This document shows, one piece after another, positions 44,892 to 53,294 of a stretch of 64,000 bases of DNA. The position numbers and the translations under genes are program-made. The DNA is taken from assembly GCA_900542015.1 (NCBI GenBank), contig UQLY01000015.1:1-64000 (forward strand), given 5' to 3'. The notes under the pieces are model-generated. The model saw only the letters and a program-made list of their open reading frames with translations, was not told where the DNA came from and ran no database searches. Source of the stretch: an uncultured Lachnospiraceae bacterium. Lineage in GTDB: Bacteria > Bacillota > Clostridia > Lachnospirales > Lachnospiraceae. Numbering within the stretch: the stretch's first letter is position 1; every line of letters starts with the position of its first letter.

Positions 44892-44922
44892 GTCCCCAAG
44901 GTTTTATCCTTGGGGATTTCTG
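44892..44922 (+). terminator. Terminator after tRNA-Lys
   Basis: CCCCAAGG (44894-44901) and CCTTGGGG (44908-44915) form a perfect 8-bp stem with a six-base loop, followed by ATTTCTGATTCTT. The T tract is moderate. Confidence 0.7.
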
Positions 44923-44993
44923 ATTCTTAATTTTCTCCGCTTCCGGCGGCATTTTATAGAAATGCGCTTCTTTTTCTCCATTTTCGTCGATCC

Positions 44994-45467
44994 TTAAAAA
45001 TGTCCCGAACCCGCCTCATTCAGAAGATACTCTAATAATGCTTCGCAGCCTTCTAAAATGTCATCATATGCTTTGTCAAAATCGCCTGTGTACCAGGGAT
45101 CGGAAATGTCTCTGGGATGTTTACTGTAATCCAAAAGGCGGTGCATTTTATTTTGTGGGTCTCCGCCTGCAATTCTTTCCATGTTGCGGATATTGATTAG
45201 TTCCGTACCGATCAGAAGATCATATTGATCGTAATCTTCTTTTTTCATCTGTCTTGCCCGTTTTCCGTCACAGTTGATGCCATGCTCGTTTAGTTTCCGC
45301 TTTGCGGGAGGGTAAACGGAGTTGCCGATTTCTTCCGTACTGGTCGCGGCGGAGGCAACGTAAAAACGGTCGGCGATGCCGCGGGTGGCGAGCAGGTCTT
45401 TGAAAATAAATTCCGCCATGGGGGAACGACAGATGTTGCCGTGGCAGATGAATAAAACTCTAATCAT
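44994..45467 (-). CDS. Low-molecular-weight protein tyrosine phosphatase
   Basis: A 157-residue phosphatase with the active-site loop FICHGNICRSP (Cys6, CX5RS) and the general-acid Asp in DISDPWYTGDFD (about 125). It removes phosphate from protein tyrosine. The ATG at 45467 has CAGGAG upstream; the open frame continues further but without a start signal. It is the last chromosomal gene before the accessory island, whose left end lies about 140 bases upstream of it. Confidence 0.93.
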   Translation of the reverse strand: MIRVLFICHGNICRSPMAEFIFKDLLATRGIADRFYVASAATSTEEIGNSVYPPAKRKLNEHGINCDGKRARQMKKEDYDQYDLLIGTELINIRNMERIAGGDPQNKMHRLLDYSKHPRDISDPWYTGDFDKAYDDILEGCEALLEYLLNEAGSGHF

Positions 45468-45607
45468 AAATTTCTCCTGTTCTGAAATGCTCTGTAATGC
45501 CGAGTTTTGCAAGGTTTTATCGGCTTTTCCGGGCATCGTATTTTCTCTGTTAATGACTACACTTTTTGCAAAACACTTCAAAATGGTGCAATTCAAAGCA
45601 ATGTGTA

Positions 45608-45645
45608 GTAGTCAAATCGTAGTCAGTTAAGGGGGTTCAGACTAC
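45608..45645 (+). other. Candidate attachment site (left end)
   Basis: GTAGTCAAATCGTAGTCAG (45608-45626) contains two GTAGTC boxes 11 bp apart. The second (45619-45624) forms an inverted repeat with GACTAC (45640-45645) around a G-rich 15-bp spacer. The layout matches the site at 54283-54320. It lies between the phosphatase gene and the first island gene. Confidence 0.5.
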
Positions 45646-45698
45646 TGACGGGGGTGTGCATTATTTAACGAAATGGGGGGTGAAATAGGTATGCCTTT

Positions 45699-46514
45699 TT
45701 ATGCTAATTCTTCTGCCTTCACAAACCACTCTGACTCAATGCATTCATCATCTGGAAGCCTTAATATGAAATTCTCATCACAAATAAAACTACTTCCTAG
45801 CCATTCATCATACAATCTTAATATTGCCTGTTTCAAAAATTCCACAGTCTTTTCACAGTCAGTTTCTGGCGGATTCCCCATATCAAAAATCACCTTCGAC
45901 ATAGGTATCAAATACTCAATGCAATAATATTTGCTATTACTATAATAATCAGCACACATTCCCTGGATTCCGAGAAGCCTTTCGATGTTACCCACCAATT
46001 CAGGACAACTCGCCAACGAAGAATAATAATGACTTTCCTCTAAATATGAGCGAAATGCAAACCCATTTACACAATAATCTTGATTTTTGAAATATCCAAG
46101 TCTGGATTTCACATAACAAACATTGCCATCATTATACGCAAATTCATTATCAAGAGATTGTAGTATTCCATTATAATGCAAATTAATGTGTCCTTCACCA
46201 GATTCAAAAGTTATCTTATACTTTCTAAAAAAATTAGACAGCGGAGAACTCCCTAATAAGAGTTTCTCCAGATTGTTGTTAGCTTTCAAGTCAGTTCCAT
46301 TCAGCCTTCGTGACAAATGAAACATTTGAATATATTCAAGTTTCTCATCTACAATGTGTTCAGAAAGAAAATCTTCAACGCACTCCCACGGTTCCCTTTC
46401 CGTATCTTCATAAACAGAAACAAATAACTGTATCAATCCACCTGCAGAAAGGTTTAAGAATTCCATTACACCTTGTTTTAAGCCATCTTGTGTTCTTGCA
46501 TCTATATATTTCAT
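45699..46514 (-). CDS. Unknown protein paired with the zinc-ribbon nuclease
   Basis: A 271-residue soluble protein that I do not recognise. It is acidic and rich in Tyr, Asn and Cys, without membrane helices or a known motif. It starts 36 bases after the nuclease gene ends and both share a very AT-rich composition, so they are probably one unit. It is the outermost gene of the island on the left, beyond the integrase, the position where cargo is often carried. A role as immunity or accessory factor would be a guess. Confidence 0.6.
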   Translation of the reverse strand: MKYIDARTQDGLKQGVMEFLNLSAGGLIQLFVSVYEDTEREPWECVEDFLSEHIVDEKLEYIQMFHLSRRLNGTDLKANNNLEKLLLGSSPLSNFFRKYKITFESGEGHINLHYNGILQSLDNEFAYNDGNVCYVKSRLGYFKNQDYCVNGFAFRSYLEESHYYSSLASCPELVGNIERLLGIQGMCADYYSNSKYYCIEYLIPMSKVIFDMGNPPETDCEKTVEFLKQAILRLYDEWLGSSFICDENFILRLPDDECIESEWFVKAEELA

Positions 46515-46550
46515 TTACAATCACCGCCTTAAATTTATATATGTGTTAAC

Positions 46551-47837
46551 CTAAATAATATGGTTATTTCGTAATATAGATTCTACTATTTCATATTTTT
46601 TATTCTTATATGAAATTTCAATCAGCTTTATTTCATGTTCTTTAGCATACTTTCGCTTTTCTTCATCATTTCTTTGTTGAATAGCAAACCTTCTCTCTCC
46701 ACCAAATTCAGTAACAGGCTTATAGTGCTGCTCACCTTGACATTCAATAAATGCAACAATTTTCCCTTGTTTATAAACTGCAAAGTCATATCTCAAAGGA
46801 GTTTCATTATCTATTCCATATACCCCGTCAACTGTTACTTCAACTCTATAATTGATCCCATTTTTTATTAAAATATCATTTACAATCCATTGAAAAGAAG
46901 ATATCTTATGGCATTCACAAGAAACAGCACTCCAATATCCATTGTAAGCTCTGTAACCATACTCAGTTGGTGGAAAGATACCAAACTTATCACAAGTCAC
47001 CATTTTTTTATTCCCACATAGATAACATTGACATTTATATTCTTTATAGACAATAATATCTTGATATTTCTTTTGATGTCTTTGCGTATAATAAGGAATT
47101 GGGACACTTTCCAATTTATCGTTTACACATTCAAGCACCTCTAGTGACTCATATATCAATCCCGTATAATCTTTATCATAATTTATTGCATTTTTTCTTG
47201 GAATTGATGCAATAATCTGGGCATCTTTTTCTGCTTGTTTGAATAACTCTTTCTCTCGCTTATCATTCCAAGCACTACAATATTCATCTGCTGGAATAAC
47301 ATCCTCCTTATCATCCACTAGACATACTGCCTCATTATTCTCGTACTTCTTTCTTTTATTATAATTGGCATTACTTGCCTTTATAGAATAAGTAAATCTT
47401 GACGAACAATATACAGGTTTGTAACAAACCTTAGGTTCTGTCTGCAATGTTTCTTCAGAATAATATCTTATCTTTCCACATTTTCTACATCTACATTTAT
47501 AATGTTTTACTCCTGTACTCTTCTGTAACTCTTCAATTGCTTTATCAAAATCAGAAAATGTTACTGACTCTCCATACACGTTAAAATTAATCGGCTTATA
47601 TATATATGCTGGTGTAACAATTGTCTTTCCACCATCCCATCCAGTCCAATCTCTTCGAACATATTTACCTTCTTTCACAGCTTGAAGAAACTCCATCTTT
47701 TCTTCTTTAATATCTAAAATACACGTTTCTTTCATTTGCAAATATTCCGTGCCATCATCCAAGATTTGCAAACACCCAAACTTCATTCCAACCTTTACAT
47801 CTATTTTCTTAACAGAGGTATCTAAAATAAAAATCAC
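46551..47837 (-). CDS. Zinc-ribbon protein with PD-(D/E)XK-type nuclease domain
   Basis: About 428 residues. Two Cys4-type zinc ribbons are visible: CRCRKCGKIRYYSEE with a later Cys (about 134-160) and CQCYLCGNKKMVTC with a trailing SCECH (about 276-318). The C-terminal domain (about 335-425) has strands leading to RYDFAVYKQGKIVAFIECQG, then EQHY, then NDEEKRKYAKEHEIKLIEI. This is the D...ExQ core plus downstream Lys of the Vsr-like/PD-(D/E)XK superfamily, often seen in phage and mobile-element nucleases. The start is uncertain: GTG at 47837 lies very close to an AGGAAGG site. It could be a defence or homing nuclease. Confidence 0.72.
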   Translation of the reverse strand: MIFILDTSVKKIDVKVGMKFGCLQILDDGTEYLQMKETCILDIKEEKMEFLQAVKEGKYVRRDWTGWDGGKTIVTPAYIYKPINFNVYGESVTFSDFDKAIEELQKSTGVKHYKCRCRKCGKIRYYSEETLQTEPKVCYKPVYCSSRFTYSIKASNANYNKRKKYENNEAVCLVDDKEDVIPADEYCSAWNDKREKELFKQAEKDAQIIASIPRKNAINYDKDYTGLIYESLEVLECVNDKLESVPIPYYTQRHQKKYQDIIVYKEYKCQCYLCGNKKMVTCDKFGIFPPTEYGYRAYNGYWSAVSCECHKISSFQWIVNDILIKNGINYRVEVTVDGVYGIDNETPLRYDFAVYKQGKIVAFIECQGEQHYKPVTEFGGERRFAIQQRNDEEKRKYAKEHEIKLIEISYKNKKYEIVESILRNNHII

Positions 47838-47961
47838 CCTTCCTCATAATATTCAAAAAATAATAATATGTATTAAGCAGCCTTTACATTTCAATTTTGT
47901 TAGCCCCTATAAATCCCCCTTAACAAAATTATTCTACCATACCAACTGAATTCACACCATA

Positions 47962-48000
47962 TAAAAAGCACTCAACCCAAACAGGCTGAGTGCTTTTTAT
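47962..48000. terminator. Bidirectional terminator beside the integrase gene
   Basis: AAAAAGCACTCA and TGAGTGCTTTTT are inverse complements, with A/T tracts on both sides. It ends the integrase transcript on the minus strand and insulates the nuclease pair. Confidence 0.85.
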
Positions 48001-48020
48001 ATTTCTTCTTTATTATATTA

Positions 48021-49301
48021 TCATACCACCTTGAACATATTCTGTTTCAAAGGTTTATCATCCGTATCCGAAATTCCCATCTCTTTTCTGGCATTTTCCA
48101 ATCCCTGCATCTTCTGAAGTTCCTTCTCAGCATCCTCAAGTCCTACATGGATGTAGACATTGAGCGTCACAGCTATATCCGAATGTCCCATCAAATACTG
48201 CAGTGTTTTAGGATTCATGCCGGACTTTGCCATATTGGAACAATATGTATGTCTGCAAACATGAGGGGTAATATTGGGCATCTGAACCTTATAGATTTCA
48301 TTGTACCTGCTGACCATATGATTGAATCTGTGTTCCCAATGCATGGCTACAAGTGGCATTCCATCTTTGTCCAGAAAAAGAAATCCCGTATAACCATCTA
48401 TCACTTTCTCAACCTTATAATCTGGTCTATCCTCAATAATTGCTCGAAACATTTCTGTCACTTCATTTGTCATTGGAATAACCCTTGTTCCGGCATTGGT
48501 TTTTGTTGGCTCAATTACATACTCTCTTTTGGAAGTTCTTTGCAGCTGATGATCAATATTGATGGTTCTTTTCTCTAAATCAATATCCTTCATTGTAAGT
48601 CCACAAAATTCCGAAATTCTCATACCTGTGTGAAAAAAGATGTAAATCACTTCATAATATTTACAATAAACCACATCATCATGTATGAATTTCAAGAATT
48701 TTCGCATTTGGTCTTTTGAAATTGCTTCCCTTGTGACAGCATCATTAACTACCACTCCGGCTAATTCAAATTGGAATGGATTTTTCATAAGAACATCATC
48801 ATCCACAGCCATCTGAAATGCCGGACGAAGGACTCCTCTCACTGTCTTTATCGTGCTATGCCCTCTCCCATCTTCCTGCTGCATCTTTATCAGAAATAAC
48901 TTTGCATCAGATGTCTTTATTTTCGATATTTTTTGACTTCCAAAAGGCTCATTTTTAAGAATGTTTCTCACAAAATTGTAATTGGCTAATGTGTTTGGTC
49001 GCATTCCCACCTTAGTCTTAAGATATCTCTCCACCAATTCATTTACAGTAATATTCTTCCCCAATGGATCCAATCGATTATCAAGATCGTAACCTATCTG
49101 TTTTTCTAGTTCTCTCAGAGAAAGACATGGCTTTTTACCAACCGGGAGCGGATCAGTTGGTTCTAATCTCCAGCTATAAACAAAATGTGGTTTCCCGCCT
49201 ATATGATACTTAAACTGATACTTTCCATTTGCTCTTATTGATTCGCCCCTTCGGAGTACTCTGTGTTTTGAATCTCTTCGCAATCCTGATTTTCCTGCCA
49301 T
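48021..49301 (-). CDS. int: Tn916-type tyrosine recombinase (integrase)
   Basis: A 426-residue integrase with the three domains of the Tn916 class. The N-terminal arm-binding three-strand domain is about 8-75 (GESIRANGKYQFKYHIGGKP). A core-binding SAM-like domain follows (about 85-165), then the catalytic domain. The tetrad is complete: Arg in HTGMRISEFCGL, His-x-x-Arg in HVCRHTYCS, His in LMGHSDIAV and the nucleophile Tyr in TLNVYIHV. AAGGAGG precedes the ATG. The excisionase gene overlaps its start by 67 bases, the normal xis-int order. It appears intact and could act on the attachment-like sites nearby. Confidence 0.96.
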   Translation of the reverse strand: MAGKSGLRRDSKHRVLRRGESIRANGKYQFKYHIGGKPHFVYSWRLEPTDPLPVGKKPCLSLRELEKQIGYDLDNRLDPLGKNITVNELVERYLKTKVGMRPNTLANYNFVRNILKNEPFGSQKISKIKTSDAKLFLIKMQQEDGRGHSTIKTVRGVLRPAFQMAVDDDVLMKNPFQFELAGVVVNDAVTREAISKDQMRKFLKFIHDDVVYCKYYEVIYIFFHTGMRISEFCGLTMKDIDLEKRTINIDHQLQRTSKREYVIEPTKTNAGTRVIPMTNEVTEMFRAIIEDRPDYKVEKVIDGYTGFLFLDKDGMPLVAMHWEHRFNHMVSRYNEIYKVQMPNITPHVCRHTYCSNMAKSGMNPKTLQYLMGHSDIAVTLNVYIHVGLEDAEKELQKMQGLENARKEMGISDTDDKPLKQNMFKVV

Positions 49302-49510
49302 CCTCGTTCCCTCCTTCGTATTTCTGGGTGTCCATTCAGATATCTTTCAAACTCTTTTTTCAGAATCAGCCTCCTGCCATTATAATAAAAGGCTATAAAT
49401 TCCAATCCTTCTTGATGTAATAATTCATAAAATTTTCTACGACTCAGTTTATAATAGGTAACTGCCTCTTGAACTGTCATAGTGTCCTTATCATCAACTT
49501 TTGATTTCAA
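49235..49510 (-). CDS. xis: Excisionase (Tn916 Xis-like), copy next to integrase
   Basis: A 91-residue winged-helix DNA-bending protein of the Tn916 Xis family (TMTVQEAVTYYKLSRRKFYE, LILKKEFERYLNG). The start is TTG at 49510 with AAAGGGG ten bases upstream, or ATG at 49480. It overlaps the integrase start by 67 bases. Xis directs the integrase toward excision. A second paralogue lies at 53295-53567, and both share a 20-bp upstream box. Confidence 0.85.
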   Translation of the reverse strand: MKSKVDDKDTMTVQEAVTYYKLSRRKFYELLHQEGLEFIAFYYNGRRLILKKEFERYLNGHPEIRRRERGWQENQDCEEIQNTEYSEGANQ

Positions 49511-49550
49511 TTATTCTTTGCCCCTTTCTCAGCTAAAATTCCTCTTTTGA

Positions 49551-49616
49551 GGTATAACATATATCACTCTGAATCACTTATTTATCAACTACTTTTGGCA
49601 GATAAATAACTACTTT
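49551..49616 (-). promoter_or_regulatory. Upstream box of the first excisionase gene
   Basis: GGTATAACATATATCACTCT (49551-49570) is repeated exactly at 53598-53617, in front of the second excisionase. Upstream of it, AACTACTTT occurs at 49587-49595 and 49608-49616, 21 bp apart. Its complement contains the GTAGT core of the attachment-like sites. The role (promoter plus Int/Xis binding) is inferred. Confidence 0.55.
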
Positions 49617-49638
49617 CAGCAGACTATATTTCAGCAGA

Positions 49639-49904
49639 CTATATTTCAGAAGAATCATAGGAATACTCATTACTATTGTTGTAGGTATAATCCGTAACTC
49701 TCTCAAGATTTGCAACATTTGTGGTATCCAACCGATACAGCTTGCTGCTATCACTCGACACGCACATCAGCCATTTTCCACTCATACATGATCCCTTGCC
49801 ACGGCAGTCTCCATGTCCTTCGGACACTTAACCTCTGCCTTATTGGGATAGGAGCAGTTCGCTGCATTACCAACGCAGTCGGCAGTAAATATTGTCATCT
49901 GCAT
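49639..49904 (-). pseudogene. Remnant of an element primase gene
   Basis: A frame starting at ATG 49904 (or 49898) after AAGGAGG encodes MTIFTADCVGNAANCSYPNK and stops at 49782 after about 40 codons. I recognise this N-terminus from primase-like proteins of clostridial integrative elements, which run for several hundred residues. Downstream, a different frame stays open from about 49800 to 49639 (ending NNSNEYSYDSSEI). The likely history is an internal deletion joining the primase start to the tail of another gene. Confidence 0.55.
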
Positions 49905-50285
49905 TTAGGTATCCTCCTTGTTAAAGTATTTAATTGTCATCTGCTTACGCTCTGCGTAGGCTATCTCTTTCTGCATCCCGGCTGTCGGCTCACCGAACAC
50001 CCACAATTCCTTACAATGGGAAAGAACAGCAATATCCATAAACATCGCCAGTTCCCTCTCGGTCTCTTCCGACATGAACTGTGGAAACAACAGATGTGGT
50101 GCTATCGGAATAGCACCCTGGTCGACTGCCATCCGGCAGTAACCTCTCGCACGTCTTACGTTGTTTTCCACATCTCCGCTGTAAGCAGAACAGATATAAA
50201 CCATTGGTCTGTACTTACCCTTATCAGCCAGAGCGTGATATGGTGTCGGGTCGGCATAGCCTTCTGGGTTCTTATATTCGAGCAT
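49905..50285 (-). CDS. DUF4406/DUF7768-type element protein
   Basis: A 126-residue protein with a nucleoside 2-deoxyribosyltransferase-like Rossmann outline: PMVYICSAYSGDVENNVRRA, IAPHLLFPQFM and ELWVFGEPTAGMQKEI. Relatives are frequent in clostridial integrative elements and phages. The ATG at 50285 is preferred because AAGGAG lies upstream at good spacing. It immediately precedes the primase remnant. The enzymatic role is unproven. Confidence 0.75.
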   Translation of the reverse strand: MLEYKNPEGYADPTPYHALADKGKYRPMVYICSAYSGDVENNVRRARGYCRMAVDQGAIPIAPHLLFPQFMSEETERELAMFMDIAVLSHCKELWVFGEPTAGMQKEIAYAERKQMTIKYFNKEDT

Positions 50286-50377
50286 TCTGTCCGCTCCTTT
50301 CATGTGTGATAGGGATGTCTATCCCTCCACTTTCCCACGGACAGCTTTTTTCATTTTGGGCGGGGTATTTTTTCAAG

Positions 50378-50414
50378 AAATAAAAAAATTACCTTGGGGA
50401 GAACCCCCAAGGTC
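50378..50414 (-). terminator. Intrinsic terminator after the 279-residue gene
   Basis: ACCTTGGGGG and CCCCAAGGT form a stem (50391-50413) around a short loop, followed on the minus strand by AATTTTTTTATTTC. Confidence 0.85.
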
Positions 50415-50431
50415 GTGTGAATCGTTTCATA

Positions 50432-51271
50432 TTATTTTTTATCTTCTTTTGCTTTCAAGGCTTTTCTGATTTTCAAAGCCTCTTTATAATACTTTTCTTC
50501 ATAATCAGTATGTTGTTTCTCTGCCCATTCCTCTGCATAGTCCAACAGGAAATGCTCTATACATGATAGCATTCTATGATGGGCTCCAAGAAATGAATCT
50601 TCCATATTGCGTTTCTTTATCTGTAATGACTTATGGTTTCCATCCTCATTTAATAATAATGATGTATAGATGTCGGATATTTCTACTTCTTTTTCTGCAC
50701 GTTCCGACCCACGAATCTGTTTATCAATATCATTCATTTCTACAATTCGACTGGCATAACTGAACCAGGACATCGGTATCGCATAATAACTGTCTCCACA
50801 TAATAAATCAGACCACCACGATGTATAAGAAAAGGCATTCTCCTCATCAGAATCGCCATCGTCTTCCGGCATATTTTCAACAAGGCAGTTTACGGCATCT
50901 TCGGACAGACCAGTCTTCTGGCATATGTCAGCAACCTCAAGATCAGATGACATTATCTCGGACTTTCCATATAAATAATCGAGGGAACAATCCAAGATAA
51001 CGCTGTATGCATACATATACTGACTCGGCACCTTACAAGCCTCATCATATTTATCCTGCGTTAAATGATTCTGAATGTTCCTTCTTATTGCCTCAACTTC
51101 TTCAAAAGGATTAGTATACTCTTTGTGTTCACGTATCTTTACTATTTCACGGCATCTTTTATTACTGTAGATAGCATTTGCAAGAGTTCCTGTATCTCCC
51201 ATCTGCCTTGCGTCAGCAACGGTCAGCAGTCTTTTACCAAATGTATTATACTTTTCGGCTTTCTTGGACAT
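50432..51271 (-). CDS. Hypothetical element protein, 279 residues
   Basis: A soluble, acidic protein that I cannot assign. The region SVILDCSLDYLYGKSEIMSS (about 93-112) resembles the tail of helix-turn-helix repressor domains common in clostridial elements, preceded by helical segments. It may be a diverged Cro/CI-type regulator. AGAGGTG precedes the ATG at 51271. It is divergent from the small membrane protein gene at 51430, with operator-like repeats between them. Confidence 0.55.
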   Translation of the reverse strand: MSKKAEKYNTFGKRLLTVADARQMGDTGTLANAIYSNKRCREIVKIREHKEYTNPFEEVEAIRRNIQNHLTQDKYDEACKVPSQYMYAYSVILDCSLDYLYGKSEIMSSDLEVADICQKTGLSEDAVNCLVENMPEDDGDSDEENAFSYTSWWSDLLCGDSYYAIPMSWFSYASRIVEMNDIDKQIRGSERAEKEVEISDIYTSLLLNEDGNHKSLQIKKRNMEDSFLGAHHRMLSCIEHFLLDYAEEWAEKQHTDYEEKYYKEALKIRKALKAKEDKK

Positions 51272-51285
51272 TATCTCACCTCTTA

Positions 51286-51303
51286 AACGAATTACTATTC
51301 GTT
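51286..51303. promoter_or_regulatory. Inverted repeat in divergent intergenic region
   Basis: AACGAAT and ATTCGTT form a perfect inverted repeat with a four-base spacer, 15 bases upstream of the 279-residue gene start. A looser AACGGTT...AACTGTT pair follows at about 51326-51347. Likely regulator site; the binder is unknown. Confidence 0.5.
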
Positions 51304-51429
51304 ATAAATATATTCATCATCTTATAACGGTTAGTATTACGAACTGTTATTCTTTACTTTAGAATAGCACGGATGTATGATTTATACAACAAGAAAACAA
51401 ATATTTTCATTCCAAAGGAGGAAACAATT

Positions 51430-51825
51430 ATGAACACTACAGCAAACCAGATAGCAAAGATTATCTCTACACCTAACCCTTCAGCACCTATCACAACTCA
51501 CGCCCTGGCAGAACTTGGTAACGGCAGTATGCAGAACGGTCTCCGAAGAATCGTTAGCTACTTCGCAGCCGAGTCAGCATCCAACTTAAGGCTCGGAAGA
51601 ATACAGGGTGGCCTTGTCGGTGTAATCGGCACCGCTGCCGTAGCCGGAGGAATTGCTTTCATATACCATGAAACACAGAAAAAGCAGTTAGAAACCGAGG
51701 GCAAGGTTATCCTTAACACCCTTCAGAAGTCCGCAAACAAAAACACAGTAATAGTAGAAGAAACTCCCTCCGATGATGTGACCGAAGGGTCTGATACCGA
51801 TAACAACACTCCTTCCGAAAAATAG
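51430..51825 (+). CDS. Small single-helix membrane protein of the element
   Basis: A 131-residue protein with a hydrophobic segment GLVGVIGTAAVAGGIAFIY (about 63-81) and an acidic Ser/Thr-rich tail ending NNTPSEK. AAAGGAGG lies ahead of the ATG at 51430. It is the only plus-strand gene of the element and is followed by a terminator. Function unknown. Confidence 0.65.
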   Translation: MNTTANQIAKIISTPNPSAPITTHALAELGNGSMQNGLRRIVSYFAAESASNLRLGRIQGGLVGVIGTAAVAGGIAFIYHETQKKQLETEGKVILNTLQKSANKNTVIVEETPSDDVTEGSDTDNNTPSEK

Positions 51826-51853
51826 TCTCCATTCCATATACACCTCCTTTCAG

Positions 51854-51926
51854 GGTGCGAATCCGTAACAGGGTTCGCACTTTTTTATAAAAATAGCCCC
51901 GAGTTCACTCCCCGGGGCCATGTGTT
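51854..51926. terminator. Back-to-back terminators
   Basis: GTGCGAATCC/GGGTTCGCAC (about 51857-51880) followed by TTTTTTAT ends the plus-strand gene. GCCCCG/CGGGGC (about 51896-51919), followed on the minus strand by TATTTTTATAAAAAA, ends the gene at 51935. The two hairpins are adjacent. Confidence 0.75.
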
Positions 51927-51934
51927 GTTTCATA

Positions 51935-52381
51935 TTATTTTGTAAGTTCTTTGATTTCCTTCAATGTCTGGTTGCAAGCCTCCATCTGTTTTTCCAGCAA
52001 CGAAATCTTCTCGACTAATAACTGTGATACACCTACCGGCTCAGCAGTTTCTTCTTTTTCAGTAGTTGGAAGATTAGCTATAGTATAAGCTATTATGGCT
52101 CTGTAGGTTGTCGTAACAGGCTTATTTATCGCTGCTGCAATGGTTTTCAATCTATCATTAGACTCGCTTTTTATAGTAACTTTTCTCTGTACGGTTTCAT
52201 TCTCCTCACCGCTTTCAATGTAATCGAGCAAATCTTCCGGGCTTCCTTTAAACCGATCAATAGCATCATTGAAGATAAAGGCATCGCGGGTCTGATTAGA
52301 ATTCGTTGTCGGGTACCACCTCTCCCTTAACACCTTTGCCTGTTCATCACTTTTTTTATCAACCAATACATTAATCTGCAT
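51935..52381 (-). CDS. Hypothetical element protein with coiled-coil tail
   Basis: A 148-residue protein. The central part (VQRKVTIKSESNDRLKTIAA, about 66-85) followed by helices looks like a ribbon-helix-helix DNA-binding core, with a coiled-coil C-terminus (LLVEKISLLEKQMEACNQTL). The ATG at 52381 is placed eight bases after AAGGAGG. It overlaps the 3' end of the next gene upstream by 11 bases. Possibly a regulatory or partition-type protein; low certainty. Confidence 0.5.
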   Translation of the reverse strand: MQINVLVDKKSDEQAKVLRERWYPTTNSNQTRDAFIFNDAIDRFKGSPEDLLDYIESGEENETVQRKVTIKSESNDRLKTIAAAINKPVTTTYRAIIAYTIANLPTTEKEETAEPVGVSQLLVEKISLLEKQMEACNQTLKEIKELTK

Positions 52382-52661
52382 CTTCATCTCCTCCTTTATT
52401 ATCTGTAGCCAATATACTTTCTGGCTCATTATAAATCCTCATTACTGTTTGTTTTTGTTTATCTGTGAGTTCATCAAACCTCTTGTGTTTTACACAAATT
52501 TCGTACCATGCCGTTCCCTCGATACCCCCACAATTCCCACAAGTCCGTGGCGAGATGACCTTAAAAGGATACATTCTTGGTGCGTAGTCCCAGCCTTCAG
52601 CGAATCCCTCTTCCGGGGTTAGCCAAGCCTCAGATTCACAAATTTCGCAAATATGATGCAA
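52371..52661 (-). CDS. Small zinc-ribbon-like element protein
   Basis: About 96 residues with CEICESEAWLTPEEGF and TCGNCGG, a probable four-cysteine zinc site. Related small proteins occur in clostridial integrative elements. The start is uncertain: TTG at 52661 is the first canonical alternative. The frame remains open about 20 codons further upstream (reading KLPLPSKDNDKEYSDVK), and family members I recall begin in that area, so a non-ATG start may be used. Confidence 0.6.
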   Translation of the reverse strand: MHHICEICESEAWLTPEEGFAEGWDYAPRMYPFKVISPRTCGNCGGIEGTAWYEICVKHKRFDELTDKQKQTVMRIYNEPESILATDNKGGDEDAD

Positions 52662-52719
52662 TTTAACATCAGAATATTCCTTATCATTATCTTTTGATGG
52701 AAGCGGCAGTTTCGTTTCA

Positions 52720-53001
52720 TTAAGAATAGTTCGGATGGTCTTTCACATACTTATCGTGCCGTTTTATCTCCTTGGCCATCTCGGCTACCGTCCACCCACG
52801 CTTATGCTCGTGATACCACTCGTCCGTGATGCTGTGCTTATGATGTAGAACCACAGGTCTGTCCGGGTCATAGGTCTTGAGGAATATCATCCAACAATGA
52901 CCCGTGTTCTTGGATTGCACAGAAACAAATCTGTCCTCAACCCTCAAGACCTTAAAATAATCATTCTTCAGCAGCACCATATCTTCTTTCTTAAACCTCA
53001 T
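52720..53001 (-). CDS. Hypothetical element protein, 93 residues
   Basis: A small basic protein starting MRFKKEDMVLLKNDYFKVLR. The N-terminal half reads as a short beta barrel and the C-terminal half as a helix-turn-helix-like segment (WTVAEMAKEIKRHDKYVKD). AAGGAGG lies ahead of the ATG at 53001. I do not recognise a family. It precedes the zinc-ribbon-like gene. Confidence 0.55.
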   Translation of the reverse strand: MRFKKEDMVLLKNDYFKVLRVEDRFVSVQSKNTGHCWMIFLKTYDPDRPVVLHHKHSITDEWYHEHKRGWTVAEMAKEIKRHDKYVKDHPNYS

Positions 53002-53076
53002 AGGCAATTACCTCCTTATGCCCTTCTTTGCTGTAAAAATTGATGGATAATTCGCACCGAACGGTGCATAAATGAT

Positions 53077-53095
53077 TTAACGATATAATCGTTAA
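53077..53095. promoter_or_regulatory. Inverted repeat TTAACGAT-ATA-ATCGTTAA
   Basis: A perfect 8-bp inverted repeat with a three-base spacer, 76 bases before the 93-residue gene. The AACGAT core recurs in direct orientation at 53958-53990. Confidence 0.55.
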
Positions 53096-53294
53096 TGGTG
53101 TTTCAAAATGAGCATTTCAGAATATGTCCGATACCCCGATATTTGAAAAATGTGACTTTTAACCTTGTACCCTTTGAGAAAGCCCTTTATTTCACGGACT
53201 TCGTGCCATTTCCCGTATTTTCCTTTGTATCAATCTCAAAGTCGGGATTTTCCCTTGCCCCTGTGGATACAATCCCAATAAAAAAATCATGGTT

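Noticed and set aside
49618..49650. Short tandem repeat CAGCAGACTATATTT, two copies
   Set aside because: Only two copies in AT-rich sequence; too short to support a function, and no CRISPR-like spacing.
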